A stretch of DNA of 47,949 nt. Source: Croceivirga sp. (GTDB lineage: Bacteria; Bacteroidota; Bacteroidia; Flavobacteriales; Flavobacteriaceae). Each line of letters begins with the position of its first letter. Positions within the stretch are counted from its first letter, which is position 1. The stretch covers positions 1 to 47,949 of the forward strand of contig JANQSA010000070.1 in the NCBI GenBank assembly GCA_028284285.1, read 5' to 3'. A program made the position numbers and the translations under genes. Below, one piece after another: positions 7,469 through 13,302 of this stretch. Below the pieces are notes generated by a model, which made no database searches, was not told the DNA's origin, and worked only from the letters and a program-made list of their open reading frames with translations.

Positions 7469-7816
7469 TCAATTGGACTGACTTATAAACGAGTTAAGAT
7501 TTTCCATGGAGTCCTCATGGATATGTCCCTTTTCTGTCGATTCCTTAATAAATTTCTCAAACAGAGGGTTCAACTCGTTGGTAGATGTTTGAAATTCGGG
7601 AATAAAATTGCCAACATTTACCTCAAGGATTTCTGAGAGTGACCACAACAAATGAAGTGGTGGATGTTGCCTCCCTTTTTCAATATTAACGATGGATGCA
7701 CGGCTCATATTGACTTTTTTCGCAAGGCCCGCCTGGCTCATTGCTGCTTTAGTACGTGCTTTCCTAATGGACTTGCCTACCTGTATGTAGAATTGCTCCT
7801 TATCGTTATCCGTCAT
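7469..7816 (-). CDS. XRE-family helix-turn-helix repressor
   Basis: 115 aa. The Cro/CI helix-turn-helix spans about residues 12-68 ('MSQAGLAKKVNMSRASIVNIEKG'-like region; the recognition helix is around 'SRASIVNIE'). The C-terminal 45 residues are polar and may be the ImmA-sensitive part. It has a near-consensus promoter with a leader of only about 15 bases. It is first in the leftward operon and diverges from the ubiquitin-like operon, with a palindrome between the two promoters, so it is well placed to repress both. Confidence 0.9.
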   Translation of the reverse strand: MTDNDKEQFYIQVGKSIRKARTKAAMSQAGLAKKVNMSRASIVNIEKGRQHPPLHLLWSLSEILEVNVGNFIPEFQTSTNELNPLFEKFIKESTEKGHIHEDSMENLNSFISQSN

Positions 7817-7839
7817 ATTTTGATACGTGGTTTGTCTTG

Positions 7840-7871
7840 CAAAGGTAGGACATTATGTTGAATTATGCAAA
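7840..7871 (-). promoter_or_regulatory. Bacteroidota-type promoter of the XRE-ImmA operon
   Basis: Minus-strand reading: -33 TTTG (7868-7871), 20 bp spacer, -7 TACCTTTG (7840-7847). This fits TTTG-N19/20-TAnnTTTG. The transcript start would be about 15-17 bases before the XRE ATG at 7816. Confidence 0.75.
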
Positions 7872-7876
7872 CAGTT

Positions 7877-7890
7877 TGTAAAATTATACA
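7877..7890. promoter_or_regulatory. Candidate operator palindrome between the divergent promoters
   Basis: TGTAAAATTATACA is symmetric at 12 of 14 positions and sits between the -33 boxes of the leftward (7868-7871) and rightward (7912-7914) promoters. A repressor bound here could block both. The XRE protein is the obvious candidate. Confidence 0.45.
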
Positions 7891-7911
7891 CTTAAATTAT
7901 TTTTTTAAAAC

Positions 7912-7941
7912 TTGACATTTTAAGAAATTGATCTATCTTTG
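7912..7941 (+). promoter_or_regulatory. Bacteroidota-type promoter of the multiubiquitin operon
   Basis: -33 TTG (7912-7914) in 'CTTGACA', 19 bp spacer, -7 TATCTTTG (7934-7941): a perfect TTG-N19-TAnnTTTG. Transcription should begin near 7948, leaving a leader of about 280 bases before the first gene. Confidence 0.75.
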
Positions 7942-7948
7942 TTCTCAT

Positions 7949-8229
7949 ATTGTATTGAGATATGGAAAGGACATTTAAAATTGATAGCGGATAAAAAAAG
8001 AAAAATCCAATCCATTGCGGTAACAACAGATTGGATCACGATAAGGGAAATAAAGTTTGGACACTTGCGCATCGAGGCTTATCACCTTGATGGTTCCCCA
8101 GTTCTACTTACAATGTTAGCCATTTTCTCTATGTGGCGCAAGTAATTGGATCATAAAACTTACCTGAGTGGTAGTGTTCCCGAGCCGCTTTAAAACCGAG
8201 GGATTAAAAACAAAAAAATTATAAATATT
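7949..8229 (+). other. Long leader of the multiubiquitin operon with inverted repeats
   Basis: The expected transcript starts about 280 bases before the first gene. It contains two exact 8 bp inverted repeats: ATCCAATC (8005-8012) with GATTGGAT (8029-8036), and ACTTGCGC (8063-8070) with GCGCAAGT (8136-8143). A frame ending at 8145 could encode about 54 residues from a TTG at 7981, but has no recognised family. It may be a regulatory leader or a decayed small gene. Confidence 0.4.
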
Positions 8230-8898
8230 ATGAAAACCGAGTTTAGGTTTAAGGTAAACGCAAAGCGTTTTGAAACAAACAATCCAATTATCAATGGCCA
8301 CCAAATTCTAGAGCTAGCCGGCCTGGAGCCAACTGAAGACTACGAATTACTCCAACGCATCAACGAAAAGGGCTTCGAACCCGTGCAATTGGATGAGGAA
8401 GTGGACTTGAGGGAAGTGGGAATCGAGGGGTTCCGCGCCAAGCCTTACAAGCAGATTCCCATTGTCGTCGATGGAAAGACCATAAAAGTTGAGGAGTGTT
8501 TCATGACACCACTGGAAATTTTGAATCTGGTGGAAAAGGACCCTAACGACTATTTCCTCAAAGAAATCAGAAACGGGGATGTCGAAATCGGCTACGGAGA
8601 AGATTTGGAACACAAGGTGGGTCTAAATCGGAAATCTGTATTCGAGAGCTGCCCAATCAAGTTAGAATATCACCTCATTGTCAATGCGAGACCTGAGACA
8701 TGGTCTAAGGACACAATAACCTATGAGGAGGTAATAATCCTGGCCTTTGGTAGTATTTCCAACAATCCGTATATCTGTTATACGGTCAATTATAAGCGGG
8801 GGCCCAAGGGAAGTCCTGAAGGTAGCCTCGTACAGGGACAAAGCGTGAAAGTTCAACAAAAAATGGTGTTCAATGTCACTCGAACTGATAAATCGTAG
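8230..8898 (+). CDS. Multiubiquitin protein with three ubiquitin-like domains
   Basis: 222 aa, cytoplasmic. Three consecutive beta-grasp-like units: about residues 1-73, 74-142 and 145-222. The last is the clearest match to the multiubiquitin family: 'YHLIVNARPETW', 'ITYEEVIILAF', then 'GSLVQGQSVKVQQKM' and the tail 'FNVTRTDKS'. The second begins 'IPIVVDGKTIKVEE' with 'MTPLEILNLV', the same layout. The C-terminus is not Gly-Gly, unlike eukaryotic ubiquitin, so activation may use the terminal residues directly or after trimming. It is the first gene of a three-gene overlapping operon with an E1-like enzyme and a DUF6527-type protein; it overlaps the E1 gene by 26 bases. It is the protein modifier of the system. 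Confidence 0.85.
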   Translation: MKTEFRFKVNAKRFETNNPIINGHQILELAGLEPTEDYELLQRINEKGFEPVQLDEEVDLREVGIEGFRAKPYKQIPIVVDGKTIKVEECFMTPLEILNLVEKDPNDYFLKEIRNGDVEIGYGEDLEHKVGLNRKSVFESCPIKLEYHLIVNARPETWSKDTITYEEVIILAFGSISNNPYICYTVNYKRGPKGSPEGSLVQGQSVKVQQKMVFNVTRTDKS

Positions 8899-10054
8899 TC
8901 CAGATATTATGAAACTTCGTAACGAGGGTTACGAAGTTTCAATCCATGGGGCCTACTTGGTCATTACCAATGTACCTTATGTGGACCAGAGCAAACAAAT
9001 AAGAAGGGGAACTTTGGTTTCCGACATTACCATTGGTGCCGGAAAAGCTGTCCGCCCAAGGAGCCATGTAGTCCATTTTGCTGGAAGCCATCCTTGCAAT
9101 TCCGATGGAGCGATTATACAATCCATCCGACATGCATCATCCTCCAACGTCCTGGGCGGTGTCAGGGTCGACCATTCCTTTTCCAGTAAACCGCAAGGTG
9201 GATATGCTGACTATTATGCCAAGATGACACAGTATATCCAGATAATATCCAATCCCGCTAGGGCCATTGATAAGACCGTTACGGCCAAAACCTTCAAGGT
9301 GTGTGAGGATATCGAAGATGATTCAAAGTTTTTGTATCTCGACACCAACGCCAGCCGGTCACATATAGATCATATTGCAAATAAGGTGAAAGGTCAAAAG
9401 GTTGGAATAATTGGTCTGGGAGGCACCGGATCATATATTTTAGACAAAGTGGCCAAGACCAAGGCTGCTGAGATTCATCTTTTTGACGGCGATGCATTTT
9501 TTCAGCACAATGCTTTCCGGGCACCAGGTTCCGCCACTTTAAAGGAATTGAACCTCGGTATGCAGAAGGTTGATTATTATGCAAGCAAATACGGCCACAT
9601 GCATGGCACAATCATTCCTCACAACATTTATGTGGACGCAACGAATCTATCGCTTTTAGATGAATTGGACTTTGTCTTTATCGCCATTGACAGGAATGAG
9701 CCGAAAAAAATCATTTTTGAGCGCTTAATCAGTCTGGAAATCCCATTTATCGATGTGGGCATGGGCGTGGATAGAGTAGATGGTGCATTAACTGGTATGT
9801 TACGGGTCAGTCTCTGTACTGCAAAAAATGCCAAGACTTTCATGGATTCCAAGAGGATTTCGTTTGCGGATGAAGAGGATCATGGAGCTTACAATGACAA
9901 TATTCAAATTGCGGAGTTGAATGATTTGAATGCTTGTCTCGCCATCATAAAATGGAAAAAGCTATTTGGTATTTTTCATGATAATGAAGGTGAATTTAAT
10001 GCAACGTATTCCATCAACATCAACTCCATATACAATGAAGACTCTGGAGCCTAG
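8873..10054 (+). CDS. ThiF/E1-like adenylyltransferase with E2-like N-terminal domain
   Basis: 393 aa. The C-terminal half is an E1/ThiF fold: nucleotide loop 'GLGGTGS' (181-187), 'FDGD' (204-207), 'NAFRAPG' (213-219), 'GMQKVDYY' with Lys232, and 'AIDRNE' (271-276). It should adenylate the C-terminus of the ubiquitin-like protein. The N-terminal 170 residues ('RNEGYEVSIHGAYLVITNVPYV', then 'HVVHFAGSHPCNSDG') match the DUF6791-type domain that precedes ThiF in such operons. 'HPCNSDG' resembles the E2 'HPN...G' motif, but the Cys expected a few residues later is absent (see findings). The ATG at 8873 overlaps the multiubiquitin gene; a second ATG at 8909 is possible, yet the residues before it look conserved ('RSPDIMKL'). 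Confidence 0.85.
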   Translation: MSLELINRSPDIMKLRNEGYEVSIHGAYLVITNVPYVDQSKQIRRGTLVSDITIGAGKAVRPRSHVVHFAGSHPCNSDGAIIQSIRHASSSNVLGGVRVDHSFSSKPQGGYADYYAKMTQYIQIISNPARAIDKTVTAKTFKVCEDIEDDSKFLYLDTNASRSHIDHIANKVKGQKVGIIGLGGTGSYILDKVAKTKAAEIHLFDGDAFFQHNAFRAPGSATLKELNLGMQKVDYYASKYGHMHGTIIPHNIYVDATNLSLLDELDFVFIAIDRNEPKKIIFERLISLEIPFIDVGMGVDRVDGALTGMLRVSLCTAKNAKTFMDSKRISFADEEDHGAYNDNIQIAELNDLNACLAIIKWKKLFGIFHDNEGEFNATYSININSIYNEDSGA

Positions 10055-10424
10055 ATTTGTCGATACCATTCCAAGGGAACTTGAGGATGGCGTTCTCTAT
10101 TTTGCAATGGAGTATGGAACTGTGCTGCACAAATGTTGCTGTGGTTGTGGGAGCGAGGTTAACACCCCGCTCTCCCCCAAAGATTGGAACATGAAGTATG
10201 ATGGGCAAAAAGTCTCATTGAGCCCCTCAATAGGAAATTGGGACTATCCATGCAAATCTCATTATTGGATTAAAGAAAACAAAGTAGTATGGGATAGAAC
10301 ATGGAGTCAAATTGAGATAGATGAAAATCGCAGACTTGATAATCGGATTAAAACGAAAAACAGCTACCCCAATAAACAAAAGAATAAGAACTTGCTGAGA
10401 AAGATTTTAGACTGGTTAGCCTAA
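10035..10424 (+). CDS. DUF6527-type zinc-binding protein of the ubiquitin-like operon
   Basis: 129 aa from the ATG at 10035, which overlaps the E1 gene by 20 bases. A longer reading from 9966 only adds residues in the E1 overlap. Hallmarks of DUF6527 are present: 'HKCCCGCGSEV' (residues 32-42), 'SLSPSIGNW' (61-69) and 'PCKSHYWI' (72-79). The Cys and His residues suggest a zinc site; the invariant Ser and His residues could be catalytic. Proteins of this family sit with ThiF and ubiquitin-like genes, and I recall recent reports treating them as peptidases of Bub systems, which should be verified. The C-terminal 35 residues are lysine-rich. Its likely job is processing or removal of the ubiquitin-like protein. 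Confidence 0.8.
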   Translation: MKTLEPRFVDTIPRELEDGVLYFAMEYGTVLHKCCCGCGSEVNTPLSPKDWNMKYDGQKVSLSPSIGNWDYPCKSHYWIKENKVVWDRTWSQIEIDENRRLDNRIKTKNSYPNKQKNKNLLRKILDWLA

Positions 10425-10690
10425 AACTGAAATTCCAAATTATTTGGTCTGTAAGGGGGTTAGTACGTGGAATTATTTTGATGGTCAATTATAATACTTT
10501 GGGATTTTAATTGAACCAAATAAATCCAATAATCAACTTATCGATCTATTATTTTGAGCCAAACAAGTATTCTAATCGGCTCATTGAAAAAATGGTTGCG
10601 ATGTACTACGAAATTTGTAGTGTTTTGCAAACGTATTTTATGGGTTTGAATTATGTCATACCTTCTAGTGTAGAGGAAAATTTTACTTCA

Positions 10691-11455
10691 TCATACAATT
10701 TCAATACAACTATCCCTGGAAAAATCGTGATGCTCATTCATGTGAACATACCCTAATTGATTACTTAGCATGGTAGTACCTCCTAACTTCATACCACTGC
10801 CAACGTTTCGATGTATATGTCCATACATCCAATAATCGATATTGGACCTGGTAATAAAATCCGTTTTATCGACAACGAAGGCATCGTTGATAGCACTGTC
10901 CTTAAACTCTGTAGAATTACACAGCGGTGTAGGCAAATGGTGGGTTACCACAATTATTTTGCCTTCATGGTCATTTATACTTGTTGCGATAAAATCAAAC
11001 GCCTCAGCATGAAGCTGATTAAAATAGTCAATCGTTAAAATTTTATCACCTATTCTTATTTTATGGAAGTCATTGACGTAAACGGACACTGAAGTGCTGT
11101 TTTGGGGATGAATGTGAGTCCAAAGAGTAGAAAAGAGAAACCCAATGCTGTTTATTTCTACTGCTTGATTGTTTAGTAGGAACACATTTGGCTGCAATTC
11201 CCATTGAAAAGGCTTTTGATGTAAAGCCAAATCATATCCACCATAGTATTCATGGTTGCCTGGTATCACATAGGCCTGTTCGTAATGATCGGACACCCAT
11301 TTAAAAAAGTCAAGATTTTCAAAATCAGATCCGAGATAATGGGTGTCCCCGGCAATAATCAGAATCTCCCCAGAAGGAATCAAGGGATGGTTTGCCAGCC
11401 ACTTTCGGTTTTGGGGAAACTCCAAGTGTAAATCGGAACAGTATTGTACTTTCAC
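10691..11455 (-). CDS. Calcineurin-like metallophosphoesterase
   Basis: 254 aa. All metallophosphoesterase motifs are visible: 'SDLHLE' (7-12), 'AGDTH', 'GNHEYY', 'VVTHHLPT' and 'YGHIHRN'. It should bind two metal ions and hydrolyse a phosphoester; the substrate is unknown. No signal peptide. It converges on the ubiquitin-like operon, with 266 bp between them that hold no firm gene (an 81-codon frame from a TTG at 10511 overlaps this gene's end and is weak). It may be cargo of the same accessory region; small enzymes of this type also occur alone in genomes. Confidence 0.85.
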   Translation of the reverse strand: MKVQYCSDLHLEFPQNRKWLANHPLIPSGEILIIAGDTHYLGSDFENLDFFKWVSDHYEQAYVIPGNHEYYGGYDLALHQKPFQWELQPNVFLLNNQAVEINSIGFLFSTLWTHIHPQNSTSVSVYVNDFHKIRIGDKILTIDYFNQLHAEAFDFIATSINDHEGKIIVVTHHLPTPLCNSTEFKDSAINDAFVVDKTDFITRSNIDYWMYGHIHRNVGSGMKLGGTTMLSNQLGYVHMNEHHDFSRDSCIEIV

Positions 11456-11661
11456 TTTCTGCTTATTTCTTGAATGGAAAAGTAAGAAGATAACTTCGTT
11501 TTATTCTATTTTACTAGGGTTCCTTTTTTAGAAAAAAGAGTATTGTAAAATGCTGCCAAGAAGTAAAAAAGGCTCAAAAATGCAGCACGATTGCAGCACA
11601 CTGATTAACTTTTATTTAACATTAACATTTTTATAACACTGATAATCAGGTATATAAAAAT

Positions 11662-11687
11662 AAAAAAGCCCCGAAAAATCGAGGCTT
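11662..11687 (-). terminator. Terminator of tRNA-Asp
   Basis: On the minus strand AAGCCTCGA, loop TTTT, TCGGGGCTT form a 9 bp stem (one G-T pair), followed by a T-run. It follows the tRNA 3' end by three bases. Confidence 0.8.
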
Positions 11688-11690
11688 ATG

Positions 11691-11764
11691 CGGTCTGGAC
11701 GGGACTCGAACCCGCGACCCCCTGCGTGACAGGCAGGTATTCTAACCAACTGAACTACCAGACC
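11691..11764 (-). tRNA. tRNA-Asp (GTC)
   Basis: Minus strand: acceptor GGTCTGG, D-arm with GTTCAGTTGGTTAGA, anticodon stem CCTGC/GCAGG with loop CTGTCAC (anticodon GTC), T-loop GGTTCGAGTCC, acceptor CCAGACC and discriminator G. CCA is not encoded. It marks the step from the accessory region to core genes and is a common integration target for elements. Confidence 0.95.
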
Positions 11765-11883
11765 AATGATTTTATCCTGAGTAAGACTTTGACAACAGCC
11801 AAATTCAAATCTTGTTCAAACGCCTTTTACAAAGCGAGGGCAAATATACATTCCCTTTTCGGTTTCGGCAAAATTATTTTGGT

Positions 11884-12813
11884 TCATACAAACTTTTGCC
11901 GCTCCACCAGAAAAGTGTTGAGTACCGTGGTAAAACTGGAGTTAACGTCTGCCTCCACGTACTTGATCTTATACTGCATACATTTCAATTTTAAGGCAGT
12001 AAGGTAAGTACTCACCTTTTCCTCATAAGCTTCCCTGACATTTTCTGCATACAGATCCACATGACTTCCGGTTTCTACATCTATAAAGCGCTTCGGTAAA
12101 TTGTCAAACTCAAAATTCAATTCCAAACGCTTGTCCAATAAATGGAATAATACTACTTCATGCTTGTAGTACTTCAGATGCCGGAGCGCTTCAAACAGTT
12201 TTTCTTCCTCCACCTCCGTTTGAAACATATCCGAAAAAATAAAAATAAGACTCCGCCTATGGATCTTTTCCGCGATCTGGTGAAGAAAATGATAGGTACG
12301 TGTACTTTTTTCAGTCCCCTTATCCTGAGCAACCTGATTTAGTTGGGACAGTAGCATCTGAAAATGGCGTTCATTGCTCTTCTCGGGGGCATAAAAACGG
12401 TATTCTTCCCCATAGATACTTAATCCTACGGCATCCCGCTGCTTTTTAAGCAGTTGCATCAATGCTGCAATGGCTAATACCCCAAAACCTATCTTGTTTA
12501 ATGTATCCAGAGCAGGTTTCTGTATTTCAGGGTAGTACATGGAAGCGGAATTATCCAGGATCATGTGGCAGCGCAGATTGGTCTCCTCTTCATACCTTTT
12601 GGTATAGAGCTTGTCTGTACGGGCAAAAAGCTTCCAATCAATATGTTTGGTACTTTCACCGGTATTATAGATTTTGTGTTCTGCAAATTCCGCCGAGAAA
12701 CCGTGGAAAGGACTTTTGTGAATACCGCTAATAAACCCTTCCACTACTTGTTTTGCCAGCAGTTCCAGGTTTTGAAAAAGTCGGGCGCCCTGTAATTCCG
12801 ATTTTATATCCAT
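11884..12813 (-). CDS. DUF58 domain protein (MoxR-associated, vWA-like)
   Basis: 309 aa. It contains the DUF58 signature around 'IDWKLFARTDKLYTKRYEEE' (residues 58-77), followed by a von Willebrand A-like stretch with a partial metal site 'LDNSASMYY' and 'SLIFIFSDMF'. No membrane span, so it is the cytosolic form of the family. DUF58 proteins usually work with MoxR ATPases as chaperone-like partners for complex maturation or stress; no moxR is in the window. It stands alone downstream of trxA, with a strong terminator between. Confidence 0.85.
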   Translation of the reverse strand: MDIKSELQGARLFQNLELLAKQVVEGFISGIHKSPFHGFSAEFAEHKIYNTGESTKHIDWKLFARTDKLYTKRYEEETNLRCHMILDNSASMYYPEIQKPALDTLNKIGFGVLAIAALMQLLKKQRDAVGLSIYGEEYRFYAPEKSNERHFQMLLSQLNQVAQDKGTEKSTRTYHFLHQIAEKIHRRSLIFIFSDMFQTEVEEEKLFEALRHLKYYKHEVVLFHLLDKRLELNFEFDNLPKRFIDVETGSHVDLYAENVREAYEEKVSTYLTALKLKCMQYKIKYVEADVNSSFTTVLNTFLVERQKFV

Positions 12814-12830
12814 CTACCTTAAAAATAACA

Positions 12831-12860
12831 GAAAAGGCCTGGTATTTACCAGGCCTTTTC
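12831..12860 (-). terminator. Intrinsic terminator downstream of trxA
   Basis: A 13 bp perfect stem GAAAAGGCCTGGT / ACCAGGCCTTTTC with loop ATTT. It has A and T flanks on both sides. It lies 23 bp after the trxA stop and just before the DUF58 start, so it separates the two. Confidence 0.85.
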
Positions 12861-12883
12861 TAAATTTTAACGCTCCGCTTTAC

Positions 12884-13201
12884 TTATAGTACCGCGTCAA
12901 TAGCATCGGTATAGGCTTGCTTTGGAGATACACCAACCTGTCTGCTAACGATCTCCCCACCCTTGAATACTAATACAGTAGGGATGTTACGCACCCCATA
13001 CTTGGCGGCAAACTGTTGGTTGGCATCTACATCTACTTTCCCTACCACAGCTTTACCATCATATTCCTGGCTTACCTCTTCGATGATCGGACCTACCATA
13101 CGACAAGGACCACACCATGCCGCCCAAAAGTCCACCATAACCGGTTTATCATTTTTTAAAACTACTTCGTCAAAAGTTGCATCTGTTATTTCTAATGCCA
13201 T
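12884..13201 (-). CDS. trxA: Thioredoxin
   Basis: 105 aa, standard length. Active site 'WCGPC' at residues 29-33, the buried Asp26 region 'VDFWAAW', and the cis-proline motif 'NIPTV'. Cytoplasmic disulfide reductase for ribonucleotide reductase, peroxiredoxins and others. A -7-like CAAAGTTA (TAACTTTG on the minus strand, 13224-13231) lies 25 bases before the ATG; a good -33 is not seen. Confidence 0.96.
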   Translation of the reverse strand: MALEITDATFDEVVLKNDKPVMVDFWAAWCGPCRMVGPIIEEVSQEYDGKAVVGKVDVDANQQFAAKYGVRNIPTVLVFKGGEIVSRQVGVSPKQAYTDAIDAVL

Positions 13202-13302
13202 TATCTGTGTATTTTGAATTGCACAAAGTTAGTCAAATAAGACCCCGTTTCCTTACTTAGTTTAGATTTGTTTTGATTATCAATAGATTGGAAAAATCAA
13301 TA

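Noticed and set aside
7939-8145. 68-residue frame in the multiubiquitin leader
   Set aside because: Its TTG start lies inside the -7 box, so it would not be in the transcript. An inner TTG at 7981 is possible but has no support.
8230-10424. BilABCD-type ubiquitin-like defence operon
   Set aside because: That type needs a separate E2 and a JAB deubiquitinase. Here the E2-like part is fused to the E1, no JAB motif is present, and a DUF6527-type protein takes the third place.
10511-10756. 81-codon frame from a TTG between the DUF6527-type gene and the metallophosphoesterase
   Set aside because: Weak start, AT-rich composition, and overlap with the well-supported metallophosphoesterase end on the other strand.
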